Source: Rhodoferax sp.
GTDB lineage: Bacteria > Pseudomonadota > Gammaproteobacteria > Burkholderiales > Burkholderiaceae_C
Direction of reading: 5' to 3'
Assembly: GCF_030697375.1 (NCBI RefSeq)
Contig: NZ_JAUYQD010000108.1
Coordinates: 1-64,000, forward strand
Length of the DNA stretch: 64,000 nucleotides
Numbering within the stretch: the first letter of the stretch is position 1; each line of letters opens with the position of its first letter. Of the stretch, positions 50,804 through 59,644 are shown in pieces. A program made the position numbers and the translations under genes. Under the pieces are notes generated by a model that saw only the letters and a program-made list of their open reading frames with translations, had not been told where the DNA came from and did no database searches.

Positions 50804-52605
50804 GCCGCAATCCACAACAGGGCGCGGCTGCCGAGGCCCGCACGGCTGCGCTGCAGTGCCTCAAAGCGCATCCGGTGTTGGCCCCCCTGATGGAATCGAC
50901 CACCTTCATGGTCGATACGCGCCACAGATTCGTATCCGCCCATGGCTGGCTGGCAGTTTCGCCCGCTGGCACGGTCTGGCTGCACGGCAAACGCCGTGCC
51001 GAAGCCTCCGCCTGGACCCGTGTGATGGCGATGGCAGTGGTCTGCCTGGGGTTTGGTTTGGTGCGCAGGCAGGAGCCGCACGCATTGTGGGAGACCGCCA
51101 GTTGCCTGATTGCCAACAGGTTTTGCGATGAACTCAAACTGGGCCAGTTGCCAGAGGACTTGCAGTACGCCGCAGCGGACTTTCCGAACGGTGGCACAGA
51201 GGCCTTGCTGCGCCAGTTTTGCGGGGACGGCTGCGCGCCGATGCTGCAGGAGTGGTTCCAATCCCTGTCAGGGGGCGTGACTTTTTTCTGCAATTTTGAG
51301 GAGACAGTCCCGGCATGGCGGCGCAAGCCCCGATGGCAGGACCTGCTGGCCGATGGCATCGCCCGTGGGGTGGGCCAAGCGCTGCAGATTGCTGCGGGGA
51401 CGACGGCCCCCAGCGGGGCCGTCAAACCCCTGACCCGGGCTCTGCGTGCCAAGCGCCGTTTGATTGACCATTACCCCTTGCTCGGCGCACTGGCCGCCAG
51501 TTTCGACATTGAAGAGGATGTGCGCCTGTGCCAGCAATACGACATACGGGTGGCGGCCATCGACGTCGGTGCGCGTCGCATCTGGATGAACCCGGCTGCA
51601 GGTTTGTCTGAAGACGAATGCCTGTTCGTCTTTGCCCATGAACTGCTGCACGCCGGTCTCAACCACGCATCGCGCCGACGTGGCCGCGACCCCTTGCTGT
51701 GGAATATCGCGTGCGACTTCGTGATCAACGGCTGGCTGGTGGAAATGGCGCTGGGCGCCGCGCCCCATATGGGTTTGCTGCATGACGCGGCCTTCACGGG
51801 GCATTCTGCGGAAGAGGTGTACGACACCCTGGCCCAAGACATGCGCCGTGCACGCAAACTGGCCACCCTGCGTGGTGCCGGAGCGCAGGACCTGATGGGA
51901 GAGGACGAAGGCAAGTTGTTCACCGACGCGGAAAGTTATTGCCGCCGTGCGCTGGCGCAGGGCATGGACCGCTACACCCACTGCAGCACGCGTGGCCTGC
52001 TTCCCGCCGGTTTGGTGGAGGAGATCCGTAGCCTGAGCCAGCCGCCGATTCCCTGGGATGTCCGACTGGCCGAGTGGTTTGACGCACGTTTCCCGCCGCC
52101 AGAGCTGCGGCGCAGCTACGCCCGGCCGTCGCGTCGGCAAAGCGCCACACCGAATATTGCACGTCCGTCCACCGTCAAACCCACCGAGGAGGAGCGCAAA
52201 AGCCGGGTGTTTGGGGTGGTGCTGGATACCTCAGGCTCCATGGAGCCCCAGCTATTGGGCAAAGCGCTGGGTGCGATTGCGAGCTACGCCATGGCACGGG
52301 ATGTGGTGGCCGTGCGCCTGGTCTGCTGCGATGCGCAGGCCTACGACAGCGGTTGGGTCGAGCCGGAACGCTTGCTGGACCGGTTCAGTTTGCGCGGCAG
52401 GGGAGGCACGGTTCTCCAGCCGGGCCTGGACCGCTTGCGCGACCTCGCAGTGCAAGGGGATTTCCCGAAAAACGGCCCCCTGCTCGTCATCACCGATGGC
52501 TATTGTGAAAGCCAGCTCAGCACCTCCATGGACCACGCCTACCTTTTGCCTGCCGGGCGCCGGCTGCCGTTTCTTGCGCGTGGCGAGGTGTTTGGGGTGA
52601 AATGA
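50800..52605 (+). CDS. VWA-like domain protein with HExxH metallopeptidase motif (DUF2201 type)
   Basis: 601 aa, GTG start. Two segments are visible. A zincin-like motif FAHELLHAGLNHASRR lies near residue 278. The C-terminal VWA-like domain (residues 465-600) has an intact MIDAS in VVLDTSGSMEP and a TDG motif (LVITDGYCES). This is the DUF2201/VWA_2 family that accompanies MoxR ATPases. Translation is coupled to the MoxR gene. Whether HELLH is a working protease is unknown. Confidence 0.85.
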   Translation: MSRNPQQGAAAEARTAALQCLKAHPVLAPLMESTTFMVDTRHRFVSAHGWLAVSPAGTVWLHGKRRAEASAWTRVMAMAVVCLGFGLVRRQEPHALWETASCLIANRFCDELKLGQLPEDLQYAAADFPNGGTEALLRQFCGDGCAPMLQEWFQSLSGGVTFFCNFEETVPAWRRKPRWQDLLADGIARGVGQALQIAAGTTAPSGAVKPLTRALRAKRRLIDHYPLLGALAASFDIEEDVRLCQQYDIRVAAIDVGARRIWMNPAAGLSEDECLFVFAHELLHAGLNHASRRRGRDPLLWNIACDFVINGWLVEMALGAAPHMGLLHDAAFTGHSAEEVYDTLAQDMRRARKLATLRGAGAQDLMGEDEGKLFTDAESYCRRALAQGMDRYTHCSTRGLLPAGLVEEIRSLSQPPIPWDVRLAEWFDARFPPPELRRSYARPSRRQSATPNIARPSTVKPTEEERKSRVFGVVLDTSGSMEPQLLGKALGAIASYAMARDVVAVRLVCCDAQAYDSGWVEPERLLDRFSLRGRGGTVLQPGLDRLRDLAVQGDFPKNGPLLVITDGYCESQLSTSMDHAYLLPAGRRLPFLARGEVFGVK

Positions 52606-52608
52606 TAA

Positions 52609-52660
52609 GTGCTACATTTTTTATAGCTTATTGCCCATACTCGACGGGGGCTACAGCCTG
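52609..52660 (+). repeat. Interspersed repeat copy G (degenerate)
   Basis: GTGCTACATTTTTTATAGC then TTATTGCCCATA and GGGGGCTACAGCC. It keeps the GCTA-N9-TAGC core and the GGGCT tail, directly after the VWA gene. Confidence 0.5.
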
Positions 52661-52697
52661 AAATGGCACTTTTTCTTGGCAATCCTCCCTGAATAGT

Positions 52698-52723
52698 ATG
52701 TTTGTAGAGTAATATACAAACAT
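52698..52723. promoter_or_regulatory. ChrB-type operator overlapping the chrB start codon
   Basis: ATGTTTGTA (52698-52706) and TACAAACAT (52715-52723) are perfect 9-bp inverted arms with an 8-base AT-rich spacer. The right arm covers the chrB ATG at 52722. ChrB is a chromate-sensing regulator that binds its own promoter, so this is a strong autoregulatory operator candidate. Confidence 0.65.
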
Positions 52724-53660
52724 GTTGTGGACTCTACTAATTATTTCCATGCCCACCGAAAACACCACGGCGCGTATGCGGGCGTGGCGGGGGCTCAAGG
52801 GGTCGGGGGCAGCGGTGCTGCGCGATGGGGTGTACCTGATTCCTGCCACGCCCGACACGCAGGCGCGGCTGGCTGAGATTGCCGAGGACGTGTTGGCCAA
52901 CGGCGGCAGCGCCTACCAGCTGGGGCTGGAGTCGGTGGCGCCGTATGACTTTGTGCCGCTGTTTGACCGCAGTGCCGACTTTGCCGGTGTGCTGGCCGAC
53001 ATTGCCGCTTGCCGTGTGCAACTGCGGCCCGACACGGCCGCTGAGTCCATCAAACAGGCGCGCAAATTGCGCAAGGCCTTCAGCCAATGGGTGGCGCTGG
53101 ACTTCTTCCCCGGCGAAGCACAAAAGCAAACCGCCCACGCGCTGGCCGAGTTGGAGGCGCAGGTCCACCAGGCCCTGTCCCCCGACGAGTCCCGCGCCTT
53201 GCCGGCCGGTGCGATGGCCCGGCTGCAGGTGGCTGACTACCAGGGCCGCGTCTGGGCGACGCGCAGCCGCCCTTGGGCGGACCGCTTGGCCTGCGCCTGG
53301 CTGGTGCGCCGCCATATCGACCCCCAGGCGCAGTTGTTGTGGCTGGCCGATCCGGCCGACTGTCCGCCGGACGCACTGGGTTTCGACTTTGACGGCGCGC
53401 GGTTTTCGCATGTGGGCGCCAAGGTCAGCTTCGAGGTGATGCTGGCCAGTTTCGGCCTGGAGACCCCGGCTCTGCTGCGCCTGGGCGCGCTGGTGCATTT
53501 TCTGGATGTGGGCGGCATCGAGCCGACCGAGGCCAGCGGGGTGGAGCGGGTGCTGGCCGGCATGTGCGCCGCCATGGCCGACGACGACACCCTGTTAACC
53601 CTGGCAAGTGCCGTGTTTGATGGCCTGCTAGCCGCCTTTGAGAAAGACCACCAGCCATGA
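52722..53660 (+). CDS. chrB: Chromate resistance regulator ChrB
   Basis: 312 aa. Typical ChrB N-terminus LLIISMPTENTTARMRAWRGLKGSGAAVLRDGVYLIPATP, and a C-terminal domain with RPWADRLACAWLVRRHIDPQAQLLWL followed by GFDFDGARFSHVGAKVSFEVML. The family's N-terminus supports ATG 52722 rather than 52749. There is almost no leader, because the operator overlaps the start. First gene of chrB-chrA-chrC/E; its stop overlaps the chrA ATG. Confidence 0.9.
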   Translation: MLWTLLIISMPTENTTARMRAWRGLKGSGAAVLRDGVYLIPATPDTQARLAEIAEDVLANGGSAYQLGLESVAPYDFVPLFDRSADFAGVLADIAACRVQLRPDTAAESIKQARKLRKAFSQWVALDFFPGEAQKQTAHALAELEAQVHQALSPDESRALPAGAMARLQVADYQGRVWATRSRPWADRLACAWLVRRHIDPQAQLLWLADPADCPPDALGFDFDGARFSHVGAKVSFEVMLASFGLETPALLRLGALVHFLDVGGIEPTEASGVERVLAGMCAAMADDDTLLTLASAVFDGLLAAFEKDHQP

Positions 53661-55021
53661 ACCCCACCACCCCTGCCGACACCCTGGCTCCGCCCGCGCC
53701 CGTGGGCTTTATGCAGGCCTTCTGGTTCTGGCTGAAGCTGGGTTTCATCAGTTTTGGCGGCCCGGCCGGGCAAATCGCCATCATGCACACCGAACTGGTG
53801 GAGCGGCGCCGCTGGATCAGCGAGAAGCGCTTTTTGCATGCGCTGAACTACTGCATGGTGTTGCCCGGCCCCGAGGCGCAGCAGCTCGCCACCTACATTG
53901 GCTGGCTGATGCACCGGTCGTGGGGTGGGCTGGTGGCGGGGGGCTTGTTTGTGCTGCCTTCGCTGTTCATTCTGGTGGCGCTCTCGTGGGTCTACGTGGC
54001 GTTTGGATCGCTGCCGCTGGTGGCGGGCATTTTCTTTGGACTGAAACCGGCGGTGACGGCGCTGGTGCTGCATGCGGCGCACCGCATTGGCACCCGCGCT
54101 TTGAAGAATGGCTGGCTGTGGGGCATTGCGGCGGCAGCCTTTGTGGCCATCTTTGCGCTGAATCTGCCGTTTCCGCTCATCGTGCTGATGGCGGCCCTGG
54201 TGGGGCATTTCGGGGGGCGCTGGGCACCGCAGGTGTTCGTGGTGGGCGGTGGCCACGGGGCCGCAAGCCAAGGCTATGGCCCGGCGCTGATCGATGACCA
54301 CACACCCACGCCTGCCCATGCCCTGTTCTCGCGCCGCCGATTGTTCGCCGTGCTGGCCTGCGGCCTGGGCCTGTGGTTGCTGGCCATAGCGGTGCTGGTG
54401 GCGTGCAACGGCGTGCAAGGTGCGTTTACCCAGATGGGCTGGTTCTTCACCAAGGCCGCGCTTTTGACCTTTGGCGGCGCCTACGCGGTGCTGCCCTATG
54501 TGTACCAGGGCGCAGTAGAGCAGCACCACTGGTTGACGGCCACCCAGATGATCGACGGCCTGGCCTTGGGCGAAACCACGCCGGGGCCGCTGATCATGGT
54601 GGTGGCCTTTGTCGGTTTTGTGGGCGGCTGGGTCCAGGCGGTGCTGGGGCCGGATGCGCTGTTTTGGAGCGGTGCCGTCGCGGCCACGGTGGTGACCTTT
54701 TTTACCTTTTTGCCCTCCTTCGTTTTTGTTCTGGCGGGTGGCCCGTTGATTGAATCGACCCACGGCAACCTGAAGTTCACCGCACCGCTGACCGCCATCA
54801 CCGCCGCCGTGGTGGGGGTGATTCTGAACTTGGCCTTGTTCTTTGCCTACCACGTGTTGTGGAGCCAAGGCTTTGCCGGCCCGTTCGACGGGGTCTCGGC
54901 CCTGATGGTGGTGGGCGCAGCGGTGGCTTTGTTTCGTTTCAAGCTCGGGGTGATGCCTCTGCTTGCCGTGTGTGCAGTCATCGGCCTGCTGGTCAAGTGG
55001 CTGCCTTCGCAGATTGTTTAA
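53657..55021 (+). CDS. chrA: Chromate efflux transporter ChrA
   Basis: Inner-membrane CHR-family exporter of chromate. 454 aa with two homologous halves. The N-half has FWFWLKLGFISFGGPAGQIAIMH and LPGPEAQQLATYIGWL; the C-half repeats the pattern with FFTKAALLTFGGAYAVLPYV and LGETTPGPLIMVVAFVGFVGG. Long bidomain form with about ten hydrophobic segments. Translationally coupled to chrB. Confidence 0.93.
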   Translation: MNPTTPADTLAPPAPVGFMQAFWFWLKLGFISFGGPAGQIAIMHTELVERRRWISEKRFLHALNYCMVLPGPEAQQLATYIGWLMHRSWGGLVAGGLFVLPSLFILVALSWVYVAFGSLPLVAGIFFGLKPAVTALVLHAAHRIGTRALKNGWLWGIAAAAFVAIFALNLPFPLIVLMAALVGHFGGRWAPQVFVVGGGHGAASQGYGPALIDDHTPTPAHALFSRRRLFAVLACGLGLWLLAIAVLVACNGVQGAFTQMGWFFTKAALLTFGGAYAVLPYVYQGAVEQHHWLTATQMIDGLALGETTPGPLIMVVAFVGFVGGWVQAVLGPDALFWSGAVAATVVTFFTFLPSFVFVLAGGPLIESTHGNLKFTAPLTAITAAVVGVILNLALFFAYHVLWSQGFAGPFDGVSALMVVGAAVALFRFKLGVMPLLAVCAVIGLLVKWLPSQIV

Positions 55022-55030
55022 GGAGATTTT

Positions 55031-55726
55031 ATGAACATCGCTATCAACCCCGCTTCCCTGAACGCTCTGTATGCGGACACCCTGGGCGGTGCGGGCCACA
55101 CCATGGTTCCGGCCATGGACCTGGCCTTGGCCGCCAGCTTTGGCAGCGTGGCGCTTTGGCGCGCGCAGTTTGTAGCCCTGGGCGAGGCCTGGGGTGCGGG
55201 CCCAGGCTGGGTGGCTTTGACCTTTTTGCCGGACGAAGGCCGCCTGGTCAACCAAAGTGTGCCGGGCGCCTTGGAGGCGTCGGCCCAGGGGGAGCCTATT
55301 CTGGCGCTGGACATGGCGGCGCAGACGGCTGCCGGACCCGAGGCTTTCCTGGCCGACATTGACTGGGACAAGGTCTATGCACGCTACCAGCATGCGGTGC
55401 ACGCCGTGGGCGACGCCTTGGCGGCCGACCCAGAGCGTTTGAATCAAGCGATGCTGCTGGATGTACGCCGCGCCGGTGTGTTTGAGCAGGCCACCATCGT
55501 GATGCCGGGTGCCTCCTGGCGCGACCCGGCCAAGGTGGGGGAGTGGGCCACGGAGTTACCAGCCGACCAAGAGGTCATCGTCTATTGCGTCTATGGCCAC
55601 GAAGTGGGCCGCACCACGGCCATGCAGCTCAAAGCCCGGGGCGTGAACGCACGGTTTCTGGCTGGCGGCATCGATGCCTGGCAGAAGGCGGGCCATCCGG
55701 TGCAAGCCAAAGGAGAGCCCACATGA
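55031..55726 (+). CDS. Degenerate SOD (ChrC-like) fused to rhodanese (ChrE-like)
   Basis: 231 aa. Residues 1-125 resemble the C-terminal half of Fe/Mn superoxide dismutase (ASFGSVALWRAQFVALGEAWGAGPGWVALT), but the metal-binding DxWEHAYY segment reads DMAAQTAA, so ligands are lost. Residues 140-231 form a rhodanese domain with the active Cys in VIVYCVYGHEVGRTTAMQL. In Cupriavidus chr operons ChrC (SOD) and ChrE (rhodanese) are separate genes; here they are one protein. RBS AAGGAGA; 9 bases after chrA. Confidence 0.8.
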   Translation: MNIAINPASLNALYADTLGGAGHTMVPAMDLALAASFGSVALWRAQFVALGEAWGAGPGWVALTFLPDEGRLVNQSVPGALEASAQGEPILALDMAAQTAAGPEAFLADIDWDKVYARYQHAVHAVGDALAADPERLNQAMLLDVRRAGVFEQATIVMPGASWRDPAKVGEWATELPADQEVIVYCVYGHEVGRTTAMQLKARGVNARFLAGGIDAWQKAGHPVQAKGEPT

Positions 55727-55751
55727 AATGGACTAGCCGGGGGGCGGTTCG

Positions 55752-57584
55752 ATGAGGTTTTTTGTTTTGTTTCTGGGGGCTGCTGCCCTGGTGGCCGGTT
55801 GTGCCAACCCCGGCACGCCTGCGCTGAATTACACCGTGCCCTTGCAGCCGGAGGGGGCATCCGCTTACGTCGAAAAACCAGGTTGGGCCACCCAACGCTT
55901 TGCCGTGGCCGCTGCCAACCCCTTGGCCACCGATGCGGGCTACCAGATTCTCAAAGCGGGTGGCAGCGCAACCGATGCGGCCATTGCGGTGCAAATGGTG
56001 CTGGCGCTGGTGGAGCCGCAAAGCAGTGGCATTGGCGGCGGGGCCTTCTTGCTGCACTACAACGGCCGGGTGGTGGATGCCTTTGATGGCCGCGAAACCG
56101 CGCCTGCCGGGGCCACCGAAAACCTGTTTCTGGACGCTGAGGGCAAACTGCTGGCCTTTTTTCCGGCCGCTGTGGTGGGGGGCCGCGCGGTCGGTACGCC
56201 GGGCACCGTGCGCATGCTGGAGATGGCGCACCGGCAGCACGGCAAATTGCCCTGGGCCACGCTTTTTGAGCCCACCATTGCCTTGGCGCAAGGGGGCTTT
56301 CGGGTGAGCGCACGCTTGAATGCCTTGTTGAAGACGGAAACCGAGTTGCAAAAAGACCCGGTCGCGGCCGCCTACTTTTACCAAGCCGATGGCGCGCCCC
56401 TGCCGGTCGGCCATGTGCTGCGCAACCCGGCCTTGGCCGAGGTGTTGAAAAGAATTGCCAGCCAGGGGGGCCAGGCCCTGATGGAGGGTGAGGTGGCGCA
56501 GGCGATGGTGGACAAAGTGCAACAGCACCCCAGCAACCCCGGCACCTTGGCGCTGACGGATCTGGCCCGCTACCAACCCCTTCGGCGCGAGGCCCTGTGC
56601 CATGACTACCGGGCCCGGGCGCGTGATTTTCGGGTGTGCGGCTTTCCGCCGCCGAGCTCTGGCGCAATTGCGGTAGGGCAGATTCTGGGCATGCTCAACG
56701 CCACCCAGGCGGCCGCATTGCCGCTGGAAAATGGCGTGCCTGGTGCCGACTGGCTGCACCTGTACACCGAGGCCTCCCGCCTGGCCTTTGCCGACCGCGC
56801 CCAGTACGTGGCGGACCCCGCCTTTGTCAGTGCACCCGCGGGCCGCTGGGACAGTTTGCTGGCGCCCACCTACCTGGCCGAGCGCGCCGCCTTGATAGGG
56901 CAGGGCCCGGATGCACGCCGCAGGGAAACCGCCCCACCCGGCACACCGGGCGGTGAGCAGTCGGCCTACGCCCCCATGGCCGACCAGCGGGAGTACGGCA
57001 CCTCGCACATTTCCATTGTGGATGGGGATGGCAACGCCCTTGCCATGACCACCACCATTGAAGCGGCCTTTGGCGCGCGCCAAATGGTGAATGTCTGGCC
57101 CGGCCTGGCGGGTGGTTTTTTGCTGAACAACGAGCTCACCGATTTCAGCTTTGCCCCCACGGATGCCCGTGGCACGCCGATTGCCAACCGGGTGCAAGCG
57201 GGCAAGCGTCCCCGCTCATCCATGGCGCCCACGCTGGTGTTTGACAAAACCAGTGGTGCTTTGCTGATGAGCGGCGGGAGCCCCGGTGGGGCGCTCATCA
57301 TCCACTTCACTGCCAAAACCCTGTACGGCGTGTTGAACTGGGGCCTGGCACCGCAGCAGGCCATCAACCTGCCCAACTTCGCCTCGCTCAACGGCCCGAC
57401 CTTGCTGGAGGAAAAGCGTTTTCCCGCCAGCACCGTAGAGGCCCTGAAAGCGCGGGGCCATGCGGTGCGTGAACTGGAGCTCACCAGTGGTTTGCAAGCC
57501 ATTACCCGTAGCGAAGCCTCGGGCAAAGTGCAATGGTTGGGCGGTGCCGACCCCCGGCGCGAGGGCGTGGTGATGGGGGATTGA
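55752..57584 (+). CDS. ggt: Gamma-glutamyltransferase
   Basis: 610-aa lipoprotein-type GGT (signal with AALVAGC lipobox, Cys17). It cleaves gamma-glutamyl bonds of glutathione in the periplasm. The autoprocessing nucleophile Thr is in REYGTSHISIVDGDGNALAMTTT (near residue 418), so the precursor should split into large and small subunits there. GSATDAAIAVQMVLALVEPQSSGIGGG near 75 and MSGGSPGG near 510 are conserved. Starts 25 bases after the chrC/E stop, so it may be co-transcribed. Confidence 0.93.
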   Translation: MRFFVLFLGAAALVAGCANPGTPALNYTVPLQPEGASAYVEKPGWATQRFAVAAANPLATDAGYQILKAGGSATDAAIAVQMVLALVEPQSSGIGGGAFLLHYNGRVVDAFDGRETAPAGATENLFLDAEGKLLAFFPAAVVGGRAVGTPGTVRMLEMAHRQHGKLPWATLFEPTIALAQGGFRVSARLNALLKTETELQKDPVAAAYFYQADGAPLPVGHVLRNPALAEVLKRIASQGGQALMEGEVAQAMVDKVQQHPSNPGTLALTDLARYQPLRREALCHDYRARARDFRVCGFPPPSSGAIAVGQILGMLNATQAAALPLENGVPGADWLHLYTEASRLAFADRAQYVADPAFVSAPAGRWDSLLAPTYLAERAALIGQGPDARRRETAPPGTPGGEQSAYAPMADQREYGTSHISIVDGDGNALAMTTTIEAAFGARQMVNVWPGLAGGFLLNNELTDFSFAPTDARGTPIANRVQAGKRPRSSMAPTLVFDKTSGALLMSGGSPGGALIIHFTAKTLYGVLNWGLAPQQAINLPNFASLNGPTLLEEKRFPASTVEALKARGHAVRELELTSGLQAITRSEASGKVQWLGGADPRREGVVMGD

Positions 57585-57591
57585 CGGCGTT

Positions 57592-58131
57592 TTAGAAGGA
57601 CGAGCCGGGCTGCTCTAAAAACACCTGCTCTTGCACGGTGGACGCCCGACCCAAAATTGCGTTGCGGTGCGGGTAGCGCCCAAACTGCGCAATGATGGCC
57701 TTGTGGCGCAGCTCAAAAGCCAGTGTGCCTTCCATGCCCGGCTGCGAGAACAGATGCACCGCCTGTTCGTGGATGGCCAGCGACTCGCTGTGCATATAGG
57801 GCATGTAAGCAAAGCTGCGCTGCTCCAGCGGCAGGGTCATGTCCTGGCCACTGGCGACCAACTCCTGCGCCAGCAAAAGCGCTTGCGGGTCTTGGGCAAA
57901 TGCGGCCGGTGTGCCCCGGTAAATATTGCGGGAGAACTGGTCCAGCACCAAAATTTCGGCCAAGCGCCCGCGCGCGGTGCTGCGCCACTCAAACAGCTCG
58001 CCCTGCGCAGCGGCCTGCACGGTGGCGCCAAAGCGCACCCGCATGGCGGCATCCAGCGCCTCGTCTTTGGCAAAGCGCTGCTTGTCGGTCAGCTCTTCAA
58101 ACCAGAAGTGGATGATGTCTTTTGTTTGCAT
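57592..58131 (-). CDS. DUF924 family protein
   Basis: 179 aa. It begins DIIHFWFEELTDKQRFAKDEALDAAMRVRFG, followed by GRLAEILVLDQFSRNIYRGTPAAFAQD and RSFAYMPYMHSESLAIHEQAVHLF, the DUF924 signature of TPR-like helices. Cytoplasmic, function unknown. Convergent with ggt, 7 bases apart. Confidence 0.88.
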   Translation of the reverse strand: MQTKDIIHFWFEELTDKQRFAKDEALDAAMRVRFGATVQAAAQGELFEWRSTARGRLAEILVLDQFSRNIYRGTPAAFAQDPQALLLAQELVASGQDMTLPLEQRSFAYMPYMHSESLAIHEQAVHLFSQPGMEGTLAFELRHKAIIAQFGRYPHRNAILGRASTVQEQVFLEQPGSSF

Positions 58132-58158
58132 GCGGGCCTCGCGGTAGGTGGGGGTACT

Positions 58159-58452
58159 TTAATAGCCTTGGCTGAGCACAAGGTCGGAGCAGGGGAAGGC
58201 CACGCAGGGCAGCACATAACCTTCAGCCTTTTCTTCGGCGCTCAGGCCCGGCCATTCCATCTCGTAGCGCACCTGTCCGCTTTTGAGCTGGCCGATGCAG
58301 GTGCGGCAGGTGCCGTTGCGGCAGGAGCTGGGCCAGTCGCTGCCGCCCATTTCCAGGGAAATCAGCAAGGGCTCGTTGGACCAGGCGTCCACTTGCAGGC
58401 CGTCGGGCTCGGTGCGGGCGGTAAAGAGGGTGGGGGTGTCAGGGGCAGTCAT
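58159..58452 (-). CDS. 2Fe-2S ferredoxin
   Basis: 97 aa plant-type ferredoxin. Cluster ligands are visible as C-x4-C-x2-C in SSCRNGTCRTCIGQL and the fourth Cys in VLPCVAFPCSDLVL. It probably donates electrons to an unlinked oxygenase or reductase. It precedes the DUF924 gene on the minus strand and is divergent from the SRAP gene. Confidence 0.87.
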   Translation of the reverse strand: MTAPDTPTLFTARTEPDGLQVDAWSNEPLLISLEMGGSDWPSSCRNGTCRTCIGQLKSGQVRYEMEWPGLSAEEKAEGYVLPCVAFPCSDLVLSQGY

Positions 58453-58516
58453 CGGCGTAAAAGCGAAAAAAACGGGTCAATGGTAAGGGCAATGCAGGTG
58501 GCGCGACAATGCCGCC

Positions 58517-59236
58517 ATGTGCACCAACTACATCCCCAACGCCAACCCCCGCTTTTGGGGGGACAGGCTGGGCGTGGCGCAACTGCCGCCAGAGCCTTGG
58601 CCGGACGAGATTTTTCCGGGTTACGCTGCGCCCATTGTGGTGCTGGGCGACGGGGGGCAAGGGCCGGGCGCTGCACCGCAGGGCGTGGTGGCCCGCTTTG
58701 GTCTGGTGCCCCGCTGGTGCAAAGACGCCGCGCAGGCCAAAGACATGGGCCGACGCACCTACAACGCCCGCAGCGAAACAGCGGCCACCAAGCCCAGCTT
58801 TCGTGCTCCCTGGCGCGACCGGCAATGGGCGCTGGCCCCCATGGACCACTTTTATGAGCCCTGCTGGGAAGACGCGGCGCAGCACGGCGGCCACTCGGTG
58901 CGCTGGCGCATTGCCCGCGCCGACGCTCAGCCCTTTGCAGCCGCAGGCCTGTGGGAACACTGGGTAGACCCCGGCAGCGGTGAAATCAGCACCAGCTTCA
59001 CCCTGCTCACCGTCAACGCCGACGGCCACCCGCTGATGGGGCGCATGCACCGCCCCGGCGATGAAAAACGCATGCCCGTCATCATTGCGCCCGACCAGTA
59101 CCAGACTTGGCTACACGCCACCCCCGATGAAGCCCACCGCATGGTGCGCGCCACCCCGGCGAGTGCGTTGGTGGGTGCGCCCGCACCCCGCGCTGTGGCC
59201 GCGTCGGCACAGTCCCTGAAACCCGGCTTGCTGTAG
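58517..59236 (+). CDS. SRAP-domain protein (HMCES/YedK-type abasic-site shield)
   Basis: 239 aa. The active Cys2 follows Met1 (MCTNYIP) and would form the thiazolidine crosslink to abasic sites in single-stranded DNA. Asn and Glu in RRTYNARSETA, LAPMDHFYEPCW, and the His in GRMHRPGDEKRMPVII complete the SRAP site. Protects stalled forks. Divergent from the ferredoxin gene. The start is fixed by the need for Cys2. Confidence 0.92.
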   Translation: MCTNYIPNANPRFWGDRLGVAQLPPEPWPDEIFPGYAAPIVVLGDGGQGPGAAPQGVVARFGLVPRWCKDAAQAKDMGRRTYNARSETAATKPSFRAPWRDRQWALAPMDHFYEPCWEDAAQHGGHSVRWRIARADAQPFAAAGLWEHWVDPGSGEISTSFTLLTVNADGHPLMGRMHRPGDEKRMPVIIAPDQYQTWLHATPDEAHRMVRATPASALVGAPAPRAVAASAQSLKPGLL

Positions 59237-59289
59237 GGGGCGGTTGGCCAAACCGCCGGGGCAGACGGTGACTATTTCAGAGGCACCCC

Positions 59290-59596
59290 TGGCAAACCCA
59301 GCATTGGCGCGGGTTTTGCCGCTTATGAACATAGTTATCCACAAACTAGCGCACACCTTGGGTGGGTAACTTTCAGGGCGTTGGAGGTGCGTTTTTGCTG
59401 GCCATCATTGGTCTCTATGTGCTAGCACAAATCTCCCCTTCATTTGCAGACCGGCCACGTGTGCCCACCTTGCATGCCCATGGTGATGCTTTTTAAGGCA
59501 CCGTGTGGAGAGCCCCGTCTGGCGCGGCTTGCGCCGCTTGTCCCCGTGCTTATCCACAAGGTGGCCCACAGTAAGTTGGGGTAAGTTTTTTTTCAA
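59290..59596. repeat. Direct repeat DR1 with two DnaA boxes
   Basis: About 300 bp with perfect TTATCCACA boxes at 59335-59343 and 59550-59558. The right-hand part (from GGCACCGTGTGG at 59497 to the T tract near 59592) matches DR2 with four differences in 97 bases by eye. It includes a GGCGC/GCGCC hairpin. The left part matches more loosely (TTGGCGCGGGTTTTGCCGC, TTATGAACATAG). The 59237-59644 gap holds no convincing gene. Confidence 0.85.
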
Positions 59597-59644
59597 AAAA
59601 TGCGCACGGCTATAGTTTCGGCTTAGCTCAGCGGGCCCGCGACC

